Shown one piece after another: positions 9,966 through 19,186 of a stretch of DNA of 64,000 bases; position 1 is the first letter of the stretch; each line of letters starts with the position of its first letter. The notes below the pieces were generated by a model. That model did not search any database. It saw only the letters and a program-made list of their open reading frames with translations, and had not been told where the DNA came from. A program made the position numbers and the translations under genes. Origin of the DNA: an uncultured Bacteroides sp. (GTDB taxonomy: Bacteria; Bacteroidota; Bacteroidia; Bacteroidales; Bacteroidaceae); assembly GCA_949296415.1 (NCBI GenBank), contig CASFQC010000006.1, forward strand, positions 1 through 64,000. Direction: 5' to 3'.

Positions 9966-10016
9966 GCGCGGATAGCAAGGCTTCGGTGTGACGCAAGCCT
10001 TGTCGTCCGCGCTTTT
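9966..10016 (+). terminator. Long-stem terminator after the ompH genes
   Basis: Arms 9966-9983 and 9995-10012 pair over 18 nt with one 3 nt internal mismatch (GCGCGGA and CAAGGCTT blocks), an 11 nt loop and four T behind. It closes the bamA-ompH transcripts ahead of murI. Confidence 0.8.
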
Positions 10017-10087
10017 CCGTCACACCGTATCCCACACAACAGTAACCGGCCTGCCACTGTCTGCCCACTTCATCTTCTCCACACCAC

Positions 10088-10921
10088 ATGAACTATCCGC
10101 ACATTCCCGGCCCCATCGGCGTGTTCGATTCCGGCTATGGAGGCCTTACCATCCTCAGCAAGATACGCGAGACGCTTCCACAATATGACTACATCTACTT
10201 AGGCGACAATGCGCGTACCCCTTACGGCACGCGATCGTTTGAGATAGTGTACGAGTTTACCCTACAGGCGGTGAACCGGCTGTTTCTCATGGGATGCCAC
10301 TTGGTCATACTGGCCTGCAACACGGCTTCGGCCAAGGCCTTGCGGAGTATACAAATAAACGACCTGCCGCAAATGGACCCGCAACGGCGCGTGCTGGGCG
10401 TAATCCGTCCCACAGCCGAATGCATAGGTACCCTGACGCGCAGCAGGCATGTGGGCATACTGGCAACGGCGGGCACCATACGGTCGGAATCGTATCCCCT
10501 GGAAATCCACAAACTGTTCCCCGACATCACCGTCACCGGACAGGCGTGTCCGATGTGGGTGCCGCTGGTGGAGAATAACGAGGCGCAAAGCGACGGAGCC
10601 GACTACTTTGTAAAGAAGTACATAGATTCCTTGCTGGAGAAAGACCCGCTTACCGACACCGTAGTGCTGGGATGCACGCACTACCCCATACTGGCGCCTA
10701 AAATAGAACGGTACATGCCGCCACATATCGCCACCGTAGCCCAAGGCGGACTGGTGGCGGACAGTCTGAAAAACTATCTGGCACGCCATCCGGAAATGGA
10801 TGCCAAGTGCACCAAAGGCGGACATTGCCTGTACTTCACTACCGAAGCGGAGGAAAAGTTCAGCGAGTCGGCCTCCACTTTTCTTAACGAGCCCATTCGT
10901 GTGGAAAGGATAGAACTTTAG
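10088..10921 (+). CDS. murI: Glutamate racemase
   Basis: 277 residues. It makes D-glutamate for peptidoglycan. Both catalytic cysteines are seen: C77 in LACNTAS and C196 in VLGCTHYP. The substrate motif GVFDSGYGGL and DNARTPYG are at residues 11-47. Start at 10088 agrees with the family N terminus. It follows the strong hairpin at 9966-10016, so it likely has its own promoter, which I could not place with confidence. Confidence 0.95.
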   Translation: MNYPHIPGPIGVFDSGYGGLTILSKIRETLPQYDYIYLGDNARTPYGTRSFEIVYEFTLQAVNRLFLMGCHLVILACNTASAKALRSIQINDLPQMDPQRRVLGVIRPTAECIGTLTRSRHVGILATAGTIRSESYPLEIHKLFPDITVTGQACPMWVPLVENNEAQSDGADYFVKKYIDSLLEKDPLTDTVVLGCTHYPILAPKIERYMPPHIATVAQGGLVADSLKNYLARHPEMDAKCTKGGHCLYFTTEAEEKFSESASTFLNEPIRVERIEL

Positions 10922-11148
10922 AAGACGTCTCTTACGTTGAATATTTTCCTATCTTCTGGTCAACCGCCATCCGAAATCTTCCACAGCGTGTTTCCGGGAC
11001 GGATTGTTGCGCCGGTACGTCAGACGAAAGGGACAGAACCTTTCACTACAGGCTGCCGACACAAGACAGTCACGCCACACCTTCACGCGAAAATGCGGAT
11101 ATAAGTGTAAAATCGTAGTAAAAAGACAGATTTAAGAAAAAAAGTCGT

Positions 11149-11156
11149 TATATTTG
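11149..11156 (+). promoter_or_regulatory. Distal TATATTTG box upstream of the DUF2007 gene
   Basis: A perfect TAnnTTTG match. A transcript from it would begin near 11163 and contain the hairpin 11182-11220. Confidence 0.5.
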
Positions 11157-11233
11157 TTTTACGAATATAGGATGCGGTTCGGACGGGTCGTTGGAAAAGC
11201 AAACTTTTCCTTGTCCCGTCTCTCACCTTTCAC

Positions 11234-11241
11234 TATATTTG
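11234..11241 (+). promoter_or_regulatory. Proximal promoter of the DUF2007 gene
   Basis: TATATTTG with a TTG at 11211-11213, 20 nt upstream, fits the Bacteroidales -33/-7 pattern, and lies 30 nt before the ATG. Confidence 0.65.
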
Positions 11242-11271
11242 TCAGTACATAACCCCTAAAACTTTAAAGCC

Positions 11272-11511
11272 ATGATGGAAGAAGACAAAAGTAAGCTTAA
11301 GAAAGTGTACACCGGCTCGCTCTGGCAAGCCGAAATGGTGAAAAGCCTGCTTGGCAACAGCAACATCGAATCGTCCATAAAGGATGGCGGAGTGGTCAAT
11401 GTGGTTCTGCCCGAAACTGCCATCGGGGTAACGGTCCTGGTGGCGGAAAAGGACTACGGGCCGGCCATGGAGATAGTGCGGGAATTCGAACAGACACAAC
11501 AGGAAGAATGA
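11272..11511 (+). CDS. DUF2007 small protein
   Basis: 79 residues. The sequence KVYTGSLWQAEMVKSLLGNSNIES followed by VVLPETAIGVTVLVAEKDY is typical of the DUF2007 (putative signal-transducing) fold, a small GlnB-like alpha/beta domain of unknown role. No signal peptide or membrane segment. It lies 27 bp upstream of proB and is probably transcribed with proBA from the promoter at 11234. The start may be the ATG at 11272 or the next one at 11275. Confidence 0.8.
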   Translation: MMEEDKSKLKKVYTGSLWQAEMVKSLLGNSNIESSIKDGGVVNVVLPETAIGVTVLVAEKDYGPAMEIVREFEQTQQEE

Positions 11512-11538
11512 CCGCCAGGACCACCAACAGCCACAGAT

Positions 11539-12678
11539 ATGATACAACCGCTTGAAAGAATTGCCATAAAAGTAGGCAGCAACGTACTGGCTAGGGCCGA
11601 CGGCACACTGGACGTGACACGCATGTCGGCCCTCGTCGACCAGATTGCCGGACTGCACAAGACCGGCATGCAGATTATCCTCATATCGTCCGGAGCCGTA
11701 GCCTCCGGACGAAGTGAGGTGCAGGTGACACGCAAACTGGACAGCGTGGACCAACGCCAGCTGTTCTCGGCCGTAGGACAGGCCAAACTCATCAACCGAT
11801 ACTATGAACTGTTCCGCGACCACGGCATTACCGTGGGACAGGTGCTCACTACCAAAGAAAGCCTGGGGACACGGAGACATTACCTCAACCAGAAGAACTG
11901 CATGAGCGTCATGCTGGAGAACAGAGTCATCCCCATAGTCAACGAGAACGACACCATATCGGTAAGCGAACTGATGTTTACCGACAACGACGAGCTGTCC
12001 GGACTCGTAGCCTCCATGATGAACGCGCAGTGTCTGGTGATACTGAGCAACATCGACGGCATATACGACGGAAAGCCGGACGACCCGCAGGCGCACATCC
12101 TGTACGAAATAGGACCGGACACCGACCTGACACGCTACATACAGACCGCACGCTCAAGCTTCGGCAGAGGGGGCATGCTCACCAAGGCACGCATAGCCAG
12201 GAAAGTGGCCGACGAAGGCATAGCCGTAATCATAGCCAACGGACGGCAGGACAACATACTGACCGACATTGCGGAAAACGAAGCCCGACTGGCCGCACAG
12301 CCCGGAAGCCGCTACGAAGACACAGACGGCGACCGCACCCGCCGCCCGGTGTACACCCGCTTCACCCCCGCGCCACAACCCGCATCGGGCGTAAAGAAGT
12401 GGATAGCACACAGCGAAGGATTCGCCAAAGGATGCCTCCACCTCAACGCCGACGCCTGCCGCGCCTTGCTGTCGGACAAGGCCGTAAGCCTGCTGCCCGT
12501 AGGCATCACACAGGTGGAAGGCGAATTCGAGAAAGACGACATCGTGCGCATAGCCGACCCGCAAGGACATCCCATAGGGGTGGGAAAAGCCGCATGCGAC
12601 GCCGCGCAAGCACGGGACCTCATGGGAAAACACGGACAAAGGCCGGTAGTGCACTATGACTACCTCTGCCTGGAATGA
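11539..12678 (+). CDS. proB: Glutamate 5-kinase
   Basis: 379 residues, first step of proline synthesis from glutamate (ATP-dependent phosphorylation). The amino-acid kinase domain (about 1-255) has IAIKVGSNVL, ILISSGAVASG, IVNENDTIS and FGRGGMLTKARIA. A C-terminal PUA domain (about 280-365) with GCLHLNADACRAL and GVGKAACDAAQARDLMG is present, as in the full-length bacterial form. 71 bp upstream of proA. Confidence 0.95.
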   Translation: MIQPLERIAIKVGSNVLARADGTLDVTRMSALVDQIAGLHKTGMQIILISSGAVASGRSEVQVTRKLDSVDQRQLFSAVGQAKLINRYYELFRDHGITVGQVLTTKESLGTRRHYLNQKNCMSVMLENRVIPIVNENDTISVSELMFTDNDELSGLVASMMNAQCLVILSNIDGIYDGKPDDPQAHILYEIGPDTDLTRYIQTARSSFGRGGMLTKARIARKVADEGIAVIIANGRQDNILTDIAENEARLAAQPGSRYEDTDGDRTRRPVYTRFTPAPQPASGVKKWIAHSEGFAKGCLHLNADACRALLSDKAVSLLPVGITQVEGEFEKDDIVRIADPQGHPIGVGKAACDAAQARDLMGKHGQRPVVHYDYLCLE

Positions 12679-12749
12679 CCACCACACACATTATCATACA
12701 GAAACCCAGACTACACACAGACTACACAGCCTGACAGATTTACACACAT

Positions 12750-13997
12750 ATGGACTTGAACACCACCTTCGCACAAGTACAGAAAGCCAGCCGACAACTG
12801 CAGGCGGCCGGTGACGAACGCATAAACGCCCTGTTGAAGGGCATGGCCGACGCAGCCATAGAACAGCAGGAAAGCATACTGGAAGCCAACCGTGAGGACC
12901 TGGCCCGCATGAGTCCGGACAACCCGAAGTACGACCGACTGAAGCTCACGCCGGAACGCCTGCACGACATTGCCCGCGACATGCGCAAAGTGGCCTCGCT
13001 GCCCTCGCCCGTGGGACGCGTACTGAAAGAAAGCACACTGCCCAACAGACTGAAGATAAGGCGTGAGAGCGTGCCCTTCGGCGTGATAGGAGTCATCTAC
13101 GAAGCCCGCCCCAACGTAAGCTTCGACGTCACCGCCCTCTGCCTGAAAAGCCAGAACGCCTGCATACTGAAAGGCGGAAGCGATGCCGCAAGCACCAACC
13201 GGGCCATAGCTGCAACCATACACGACGTGCTGCAGCGGCATGGCATGGACCCCCACGTGGCCGAACTGCTGCCCCCCACACACGAGGCTACGGCACAGTT
13301 GCTCCATGCCGACAGGTACGTGGACCTCATCATCCCCCGGGGAAGCGGGAATCTCATAAGGTTTGTCAGAGAGAACGCCACCATTCCGGTCATAGAAACC
13401 GGAGCCGGCATATGCCACACCTACTTCGACCGCTATGGCGACACCGCCAAAGGAGCACGCATCATACACAACGCCAAGACCAGACGGGTGAGCGTGTGCA
13501 ACGCCATGGACTGCCTCATCATACATGCCGCACGCCTGGCCGACCTGCCCGACCTCTGCCGCATGCTGCAGGACAGCCACGTGACCCTCTATGCCGACCC
13601 GCCCGCTTACTCTGCGCTGCAAGGCCGCTATCCCGACACCCTGCTGCAGGAAGCCACGCCCGAAGACTACGGCACCGAGTTCCTGGACTACAAGATGGCC
13701 ATAAAGACCGTGGAACATATGGACGGAGCACTGGAGCACATCCGGCACTACGGTTCCCGCCACAGCGAAAGCATAGTGACAGAAGACCAGGAACGCGCCC
13801 GCCGCTTCTGCCGTGAGACCGACGCCGCCTGTGTATACGTCAACGCCCCCACCTCCTTCACCGACGGGGCACAGTTCGGACTGGGAGCCGAAATAGGCAT
13901 AAGTACCCAGAAACTGCACGCACGCGGCCCCATGGGACTGGAGGAAATCACCACCTACAAATGGCTGATAGAAGGCGACGGACAGACAAGGCCATAG
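12750..13997 (+). CDS. proA: Glutamate-5-semialdehyde dehydrogenase
   Basis: 415 residues. It reduces glutamyl phosphate made by ProB to the semialdehyde with NADPH. Aldehyde-dehydrogenase-fold motifs are clear: [39 protein letters not shown], the catalytic C250 in VSVCNAMD, and the C-terminal [21 protein letters not shown]. Same operon as proB. The neighbourhood has no other arg/pro genes. Confidence 0.96.
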   Translation: MDLNTTFAQVQKASRQLQAAGDERINALLKGMADAAIEQQESILEANREDLARMSPDNPKYDRLKLTPERLHDIARDMRKVASLPSPVGRVLKESTLPNRLKIRRESVPFGVIGVIYEARPNVSFDVTALCLKSQNACILKGGSDAASTNRAIAATIHDVLQRHGMDPHVAELLPPTHEATAQLLHADRYVDLIIPRGSGNLIRFVRENATIPVIETGAGICHTYFDRYGDTAKGARIIHNAKTRRVSVCNAMDCLIIHAARLADLPDLCRMLQDSHVTLYADPPAYSALQGRYPDTLLQEATPEDYGTEFLDYKMAIKTVEHMDGALEHIRHYGSRHSESIVTEDQERARRFCRETDAACVYVNAPTSFTDGAQFGLGAEIGISTQKLHARGPMGLEEITTYKWLIEGDGQTRP

Positions 13998-14102
13998 CCC
14001 ACATCCGCCCCACCCTACGGCATCCGTTTCCACAAGCCGTATAAGCCACTAACTTCCAAGCATTTTTCCCGGCCGTTTGCCCCACATCTCACGCTTTTGC
14101 AT

Positions 14103-14110
14103 TATCTTTG
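14103..14110 (+). promoter_or_regulatory. Promoter for pyrK-pyrD
   Basis: TATCTTTG lies 21 nt before the pyrK ATG, with TTTG at 14076-14079 as a slightly distant -33 element (23 nt). The closeness to the ATG implies a very short leader and supports the start at 14131. Confidence 0.55.
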
Positions 14111-14130
14111 CCCGCCAAAGAACCAAACAT

Positions 14131-14907
14131 ATGAGAAAATATATACTGGACCTGACCGTAACGGAGAACATACACGTGAATGACCGTTACGTGCTGCTGA
14201 AGCTGACGGCTCCGGCAGTGCTTCCCGAAATGCAGCCGGGACAATTCGCCGAGCTACGGGTAGACCATTCGCCATCCACCTTCCTGCGCCGCCCCATCTC
14301 CATAAACTATGTGGATAGGGAAGCCAACGAAGTGTGGTTCCTCATACAGCAGGTGGGCGAAGGCACCAGACAGCTGGCTGCGCTGCAGAAAGGCGACACT
14401 CTGAACACCGTACTTCCGCTGGGCCACGGCTTCAGCCTGCCCGACAAACCGGAAGGCAACTATCTGCTGGTCGGCGGAGGAGTGGGCACAGCTCCCATGC
14501 TCTTTCTGGGAGCCACACTAAAGCGGCAAGGATTTCGCCCCACCTTCCTGCTGGGAGCCCGCAGCGAGTCCGACCTCATGCAGCTGGATGAATTCGCACG
14601 GCTGGGTACCGTGCACCTCACCACCGAAGACGGAAGCAAGGGCGAGAAAGGCTATGTGACCCAACACTCCGTACTGCAGCATACCACGTTCGACTTCATC
14701 TATACCTGCGGACCCAAACCCATGATGCAAGCCGTGGCACGCTACGCGGCCGCACACCACACCGAATGCGAGGTGTCGCTGGAAAACTCCATGGCATGCG
14801 GACTGGGAGCCTGCCTGTGCTGCGTGGAGAACACCACGGAAGGACACTTGTGCGTATGCAAAGAAGGACCGGTCTTTAATATAAAGAAACTATTATGGCA
14901 GATTTAA
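14131..14907 (+). CDS. pyrK: Dihydroorotate dehydrogenase B electron-transfer subunit
   Basis: 258 residues. PyrK carries FAD and a [2Fe-2S] cluster and passes electrons from the PyrD catalytic subunit to NAD+. Seen: FAD-binding FLRRPISI, the NAD-binding [16 protein letters not shown] segment, and the four-cysteine cluster at the C terminus ([12 protein letters not shown] and LCVC). An in-frame extension to 14077 is rejected because it would run over the promoter. Overlaps pyrD by 13 nt, so translation is probably coupled. Confidence 0.93.
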   Translation: MRKYILDLTVTENIHVNDRYVLLKLTAPAVLPEMQPGQFAELRVDHSPSTFLRRPISINYVDREANEVWFLIQQVGEGTRQLAALQKGDTLNTVLPLGHGFSLPDKPEGNYLLVGGGVGTAPMLFLGATLKRQGFRPTFLLGARSESDLMQLDEFARLGTVHLTTEDGSKGEKGYVTQHSVLQHTTFDFIYTCGPKPMMQAVARYAAAHHTECEVSLENSMACGLGACLCCVENTTEGHLCVCKEGPVFNIKKLLWQI

Positions 14908-15806
14908 GAACAAACATAGGCGGCATGCAGATGAAGAACCCTGTAATGACCGCATCGGGAACATTCGGCTACGGAGAGGAATTTGCCGACCTCACCGACA
15001 TCAGCCAGATAGGAGGCATCATAGTGAAAGGCACCACCCTGCACCCACGCGAAGGAAACCCCTACCCGCGCATGGCGGAGACCCCCTCGGGGATGCTCAA
15101 CGCCGTGGGCCTGCAAAACAAGGGCGTGCGCCACTTCGCGGACATCATCTATCCGCGCATCAAGGATATAGACACGAACATACTGGTCAACGTGTCGGGT
15201 TCGAGCATAGACGACTATGCCGAAACCGCCGCCATCATCGGCAGCCTGGACCGCATCCCCGCCATCGAGCTGAACATATCCTGCCCCAACGTGAAGCAGG
15301 GAGGCATGGCTTTCGGCATCACCGCCAAAGGAGCCGAAGAGGTAGTGTCCGCCGTGAGAAAGGTGTATGGGAAGACTCTCATTGTGAAGCTCTCGCCCAA
15401 CGTGACCGACATCACCGAGATAGCCCGCGCGGCCGAAGCCGGAGGAGCCGACAGTGTGTCGCTCATCAACACCCTGTTGGGCATGGCCATTGATGCCGAA
15501 CGCCGCAGGCCGGTGCTGTCCACCGTGACGGGAGGCATGTCGGGAGCGGCCGTCAAGCCCATAGCCTTGCGCATGGTGTGGCAGGTGAGCCGTGCCGTGA
15601 AGATACCCGTCATCGGCTTGGGAGGCATAATGAACTGGAAAGATGCCGTAGAATTCCTGCTGGCCGGAGCCTCGGCCATACAGATAGGTACCGCCAACTT
15701 CATAGACCCCACCGTGACGCTGAAAGTAAGAGACGGCATAAACGACTATCTGGAGCGCCACCACTACCGGTCGGTGAAAGACATTGTCGGCGCACTGGAG
15801 GTATAG
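14895..15806 (+). CDS. pyrD: Dihydroorotate dehydrogenase B catalytic subunit
   Basis: 303 residues, class 1B enzyme of pyrimidine synthesis. Motifs: [14 protein letters not shown], the FMN-binding [13 protein letters not shown] with the class 1 active-site cysteine, [20 protein letters not shown] and [20 protein letters not shown]. It works with PyrK, whose gene overlaps it by 13 nt. Confidence 0.96.
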   Translation: MADLRTNIGGMQMKNPVMTASGTFGYGEEFADLTDISQIGGIIVKGTTLHPREGNPYPRMAETPSGMLNAVGLQNKGVRHFADIIYPRIKDIDTNILVNVSGSSIDDYAETAAIIGSLDRIPAIELNISCPNVKQGGMAFGITAKGAEEVVSAVRKVYGKTLIVKLSPNVTDITEIARAAEAGGADSVSLINTLLGMAIDAERRRPVLSTVTGGMSGAAVKPIALRMVWQVSRAVKIPVIGLGGIMNWKDAVEFLLAGASAIQIGTANFIDPTVTLKVRDGINDYLERHHYRSVKDIVGALEV

Positions 15807-15942
15807 TTCCGGCAAGTCACCGGCGGGCGACACACCGCCCGCACGGAAATTCCGGTGCCCATCCGCACCGGGGAAACCCCGGGAAAAAGAGGAAACGGAA
15901 AAAAACAGCTACAGATATTTGGATAAATAAAAGTTTTTTCCG
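15807..15942 (+). other. Intergenic stretch with GC-rich hairpins after pyrD
   Basis: Contains two short GC-rich inverted repeats (GCGGGCG/CGCCCGC near 15826-15843 and CCGGGG/CCCCGG near 15868-15882). They lack a clear T run, so they may end pyrD inefficiently or be 3'-end stabilisers. Confidence 0.35.
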
Positions 15943-15950
15943 TACCTTTG
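15943..15950 (+). promoter_or_regulatory. Promoter for tRNA-Pro
   Basis: TACCTTTG with TTTG at 15918-15921, 21 nt upstream; the tRNA starts 20 nt after the box. Confidence 0.7.
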
Positions 15951-15970
15951 CGCCGTTAAAACAAAGGTAT

Positions 15971-16043
15971 CGGAATGTAGCGCAGTTGGTAGCGCACTAC
16001 GTTCGGGACGTAGGGGTCGGGCGTTCGAGTCGCCTCATTCCGA
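15971..16043 (+). tRNA. tRNA-Pro (anticodon CGG)
   Basis: Cloverleaf read by eye: acceptor CGGAATG pairs perfectly with CATTCCG, D arm around GCGCAGTTGGTAGCGC, anticodon stem CTACG/CGTAG with the 7 nt loop TTCGGGA giving anticodon CGG, and a T arm GGGCG/CGCCT around TTCGAGT. The discriminator base is A; the CCA end is not fully encoded. It reads proline codon CCG. No integrase or repeated tRNA end is seen next to it. Confidence 0.93.
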
Positions 16044-16050
16044 CACATCA

Positions 16051-16089
16051 CGAGAAAAGCCGCTGAAGTTCAGCGGCTTTTCTCGTTTT
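16051..16089 (+). terminator. Terminator of tRNA-Pro
   Basis: Perfect 16 bp stem (16051-16066 with 16070-16085), 3 nt loop, followed by TTTTA. The stem contains an A run on its left arm, so it may also work in the opposite direction for the minus-strand lipoprotein gene. Confidence 0.9.
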
Positions 16090-16163
16090 ATACGCATCCA
16101 CGAAACGGAGCGGAAGCCCGTCTGCCACGCATCGGACGTCCCTCCGCTCCGCATGAGACCGGC

Positions 16164-16568
16164 CTACTCCTGCCTGTCCGGGTCATCGCCCAGACGTTTT
16201 ATAGCCATGCCTGTCAGAACAAGCCGGTACAAAGACCCGGACCTTGACGGAGTTATCTTCATGTTAATCAGCCCATCCGCCCCCATCTCCCTCAGCTTCC
16301 CGGCTATTTCATCCAAGGCCTTGTCCGTATCAACATAGTCTCTCGACACGATGTCGCCTACCTGCGTCCGCTCGCCCTGTGTCACCGAGACAATGCTGCC
16401 CAAAGGTTTGTAAGGAAAGTCCACATCCGGACTCTCTGTCACGAAAATCCCGTTCTTATGCAGCTGCGAATAGTCCACATAATAGGTATAGGTAATCTGC
16501 TCTGTTGTAAAACACGATGTCATCAACAAGGCCACACTGGCCAATACGACAAGCATATCCGTTTTCAT
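16164..16568 (-). CDS. Small lipoprotein of unknown function
   Basis: 134 residues with a lipoprotein signal peptide and the lipidated cysteine at residue 19 (LMTSC). The rest has a YTYYVDYSQLHKNGIFVTES segment, a GSIVSVTQGERTQVGD strand region and a C-terminal alpha/beta stretch (EMGADGLINMKITPS) that resembles small heavy-metal-binding/YbjQ-like folds, but I cannot assign a family. It starts 5 nt downstream of the prolyl oligopeptidase stop, so the two are probably co-transcribed and may both act in the periplasm. Confidence 0.7.
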   Translation of the reverse strand: MKTDMLVVLASVALLMTSCFTTEQITYTYYVDYSQLHKNGIFVTESPDVDFPYKPLGSIVSVTQGERTQVGDIVSRDYVDTDKALDEIAGKLREMGADGLINMKITPSRSGSLYRLVLTGMAIKRLGDDPDRQE

Positions 16569-16573
16569 CTTAT

Positions 16574-18694
16574 TCAGTCTTTCAGATCCATACCCAGGTT
16601 ATACATGATGAAGCCGTATATGTCGGCCTGCTCCTCAAGCACCTTCCCCATGGGCTTGCCGCCTCCGTGACCGGCCTTGCTGTCTATGCGGATAAGTGTG
16701 GGATTGCTGCCTCCGTTGCACTCCTGAAGTGTGGCGGCAAACTTGAAGGAATGGGCGGGCACCACACGGTCATCGTGGTCGGCCGTAGTGACCAGCGTGG
16801 CCGGATATACGGTTCCGGGCTTCAAGTTGTGCAGCGGGGAATATCCCTTAAGGTACTCGAACATCTCCTTGCTGTCCTCACTGGTGCCATAATCGCTTGC
16901 CCAGTTCCACCCTATGGTGAACTTGTGGTAGCGCAACATGTCCATCACTCCCACTTGGGGCACCGCCACACGGAAAAGGTCAGGCCTTTGTGTCATGCAG
17001 GCGCCTACCAGCAGACCTCCGTTCGAACCTCCCACAATGGCCAGCTTGTCCTTACTGGTATATTTTTCGGCTATCAGATATTCGGCGGCGGCAATGAAGT
17101 CGTCGAACACGTTCTGCTTGTGCATCTTAGTGCCGGCCAGATGCCACTCCTCGCCATACTCGCCTCCGCCGCGCAGGTTGGCCTGGGCGTATATGCCCCC
17201 GCTCTCCAGGAAAGGAATGCGCATGGAGGAGAAAGACGGGTTCAGGCTGATGTTGAAGCCGCCGTATCCGTAGAGATACACCGGATTGTCCCCGTTCTTC
17301 TCCAACCCTTTCTTATAGGTAAGGAACATGGGTATGCGGGTACCGTCCTTGCTGGTATAGAACACCTGCTCGGTGACAAACCCGTCCGTGTCAAAGTCCA
17401 CCTTGGGCGCACGGTAAACGCGGTACGTGTTGGCCTCCATGTCATAGGAATAGACCGCGCCCGGGATGGTGAACGAGGTGAAGGTGAAGAAGCACTCCTT
17501 GCTGTCCTTGTTGCCGCTGAAACCCACCGACCCCAAAGAAGGCAGGTCTATCTCGTGCAGCAGACGGCCTTCGGGCGTATAGACATAAGCACGGTTGGCC
17601 GCATCCTTGTCGTAGGTCAGCAACAGCTTCCCGCCGATAATCTGCGCCCCCGAAAGCACGGCGTCGCCTTCCGGCACCACCTCTTCCCACTGGTCTACGC
17701 CGGGTTTGTCCGGAGTAGCCGCCATGACCCTTCCCTTAGGAGCGCCATAGTTGGTGTACAGGTAAATCTTCCCGTCCAGCACCTCCATAGGGCTATACTG
17801 GTAGTCCATATCCGTGGCCATAGGCACAAAGGAGGCACCGGGTTTGCGCAGGTCTTTCACAGAGAGAGTGTTTCCCCTACCCTCTCCGCTCTCGTAGAGG
17901 AACATCATAGTCTCGTCCTCGTCCACACTCACCGAGACAAACCGTCTGGGATGCGCCTTATCTTCGAATACCAGCCTGTCCTGCGACTGCGGCGTACCCA
18001 TCTTGTGGTAATATACCTTATGGTTCTCGTTCACGTTGGAATATTCCTTGCCCTCCTGCGGCACGTCATAGGCGCTGTAGTAGAACCCGTCGCCCTGCCA
18101 GGCCGCCCCGGTGAACTTGGCCCACACGATGTGGTCGTCCAGCAGGCGTCCGGTCTCCGTGTCAAGCACATAAATCTCCGTCCAGTCCGACCCGCTCCGC
18201 GAGATGGTGTATGCCGTGTACTTCCCGTCGTTGGAGAAGCTCAGCCCCGTGAGTGCCACGGTGCCGTCATCCGACAGCTTGTTGGGATCGAGAAACACGC
18301 GCGGTTCAGACTCCGGACCATCCTGCACGTAAATCACATTCTGATTCTGCAATCCGTCGTTCTTGGAGAAATAATATTTGCCGTGGTGCACGGAAGGCGC
18401 GCCGATGCGCTCGTAGTCGGCCACGCGGGTCAGCCGCTCCAGCAACGCTTTCCGGAAAGGAATCTTCGACAGATAGCTTTCCGTCACCTTGTTCTCGGCC
18501 TCCACCCAGGCTGCCGTAGCCGCACTGGTATCATTCTCCAGCCAACGGTAAGGGTCGGGCACCCTGGTACCGAAATACACATCCACCGTATCCACCTTAG
18601 CCGTTTCCGGATAAGCCAGTCCCTGCTGTCCCGCTCCTCCGCAGGCTGCGGCCATAAGGCCTGTAGCAAACAAAATCATCAGTTTATTGTTCAT
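16574..18694 (-). CDS. Prolyl oligopeptidase-family serine peptidase (S9A), lipoprotein
   Basis: 706 residues. The N terminus is a lipoprotein signal (cysteine at residue 18, MAAAC), so the enzyme is probably bound to the periplasmic or outer membrane face. The N-terminal part shows DPYRWLEND, an S9A hallmark, and a seven-blade propeller region to about 430. The C-terminal alpha/beta-hydrolase domain has the nucleophile S557 in GGSNGG, an Asp in DHDDRVVP and a His in KAGHGGG. S9A enzymes cleave after proline in peptides. Length matches the family. A large antisense open frame is a shadow of this gene. A hairpin with a T run lies in its leader. Confidence 0.93.
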   Translation of the reverse strand: MNNKLMILFATGLMAAACGGAGQQGLAYPETAKVDTVDVYFGTRVPDPYRWLENDTSAATAAWVEAENKVTESYLSKIPFRKALLERLTRVADYERIGAPSVHHGKYYFSKNDGLQNQNVIYVQDGPESEPRVFLDPNKLSDDGTVALTGLSFSNDGKYTAYTISRSGSDWTEIYVLDTETGRLLDDHIVWAKFTGAAWQGDGFYYSAYDVPQEGKEYSNVNENHKVYYHKMGTPQSQDRLVFEDKAHPRRFVSVSVDEDETMMFLYESGEGRGNTLSVKDLRKPGASFVPMATDMDYQYSPMEVLDGKIYLYTNYGAPKGRVMAATPDKPGVDQWEEVVPEGDAVLSGAQIIGGKLLLTYDKDAANRAYVYTPEGRLLHEIDLPSLGSVGFSGNKDSKECFFTFTSFTIPGAVYSYDMEANTYRVYRAPKVDFDTDGFVTEQVFYTSKDGTRIPMFLTYKKGLEKNGDNPVYLYGYGGFNISLNPSFSSMRIPFLESGGIYAQANLRGGGEYGEEWHLAGTKMHKQNVFDDFIAAAEYLIAEKYTSKDKLAIVGGSNGGLLVGACMTQRPDLFRVAVPQVGVMDMLRYHKFTIGWNWASDYGTSEDSKEMFEYLKGYSPLHNLKPGTVYPATLVTTADHDDRVVPAHSFKFAATLQECNGGSNPTLIRIDSKAGHGGGKPMGKVLEEQADIYGFIMYNLGMDLKD

Positions 18695-18716
18695 ACTCTA
18701 TACATTATTATATTAT

Positions 18717-18751
18717 AAAAAACCGTCGGCAGCCGCAACGTGCGCCGACAG
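18717..18751 (-). terminator. Terminator-like hairpin in the leader of the S9A peptidase
   Basis: Read on the minus strand, 18751-18744 pairs with 18730-18723 (CTGTCGGC/GCCGACGG, one G-T pair) around a 13 nt loop and is followed by six T. It lies between a promoter-like box (18754-18761) and the start codon at 18694, in the same direction, so it could attenuate the gene. Confidence 0.65.
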
Positions 18752-18753
18752 TG

Positions 18754-18761
18754 CAAAATAA
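18754..18761 (-). promoter_or_regulatory. Promoter-like -7 box of the S9A peptidase
   Basis: TTATTTTG on the minus strand matches seven of eight positions of TAnnTTTG. Its start site would fall just before or within the hairpin at 18717-18751. Confidence 0.4.
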
Positions 18762-18890
18762 ATCATTTTTCTTGAGATTGAGGACATTCGGTATCCCTTA
18801 TATGCTTAATTTCCAATCGGTCATCATCCTACACACGACCTTTTCATCCAGCCTCCATCCTTACATGACAAGAAGCCGGACAACCGACTG

Positions 18891-19030
18891 AAAGGCCACA
18901 GCCTGGAGCATACCTGTACACCGCCCGGTGCAGACCCGTCCGCAGCCTGCTGTGAGTCCGTCCACAGGAAGCTGCGGACCCATCCGCAGGAAGCGGTGAG
19001 TCCGTCCGCACCAAACTGCTGATATACAGC
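18891..19030 (-). repeat. Intergenic repeat element, copy A (inverted)
   Basis: Read on the minus strand it starts with TGTATATCA (about 19027), continues with a segment alignable without gaps to copy D at 61624 (TTTGG.GCGGAC.GACT and TTCCTG..GATGGGTCCGCA), then several ~22 nt units built on TGCGGACGG, TCCGCAG and TCACAG that pair with one another into hairpins. No coding frame. It fills most of the gap between the S9A peptidase and upxY. Confidence 0.7.
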
Positions 19031-19113
19031 ACATCAGCCGGCGCAAAGATGGCACTCCTCACAAAAGGACACAATTCTGCCGGAAAATCAGCGGTCATTC
19101 CAAAGATTTTACT

Positions 19114-19121
19114 TACCTTTG
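19114..19121 (+). promoter_or_regulatory. Promoter of the capsule antiterminator gene
   Basis: TACCTTTG 66 nt before the chosen upxY start. No obvious -33 TTTG. I found no inverted repeats that would make this promoter invertible, unlike many Bacteroides capsule loci. Confidence 0.5.
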
Positions 19122-19186
19122 CCGCCGGAGTGAGTGTCCCGGCAAGGGGCGGTCATTTCCATCATCTGTGTAGGAAACGAAACCGG

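Larger units (their letters stand above)
10922..11271 (+). other. 350 bp intergenic region with paired promoters and a hairpin
   Basis: No coding frame is convincing here. The right part carries two TAnnTTTG boxes (11149 and 11234) bracketing a hairpin: 11182-11187 pairs with 11215-11220 (GACGGG/CCCGTC) and 11193-11199 with 11204-11210 (GGAAAAG/CTTTTCC), loop CAAA. The left part (10922-11130) shows nothing I can name. Confidence 0.5.

Noticed and set aside
12711..14033. Long open frame antisense to proA
   Set aside because: proA is complete and conserved; the antisense translation has no recognisable family and shows shadow-frame composition.
15971..16089. tRNA-Pro as attachment site of an integrated element
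   Set aside because: No duplicated tRNA end and no integrase follow; the next genes are peptidase and lipoprotein genes.
16517..18718. Open frame of over 700 codons antisense to the S9A peptidase
   Set aside because: It mirrors the peptidase gene, which has complete catalytic motifs; the antisense protein is rich in His/Val/Arg with no domain and results from codon bias.
18695..19186. Invertible capsule promoter before upxY
   Set aside because: No long inverted repeats flank the promoter box at 19114; the only repeats are the hairpin units of copy A.
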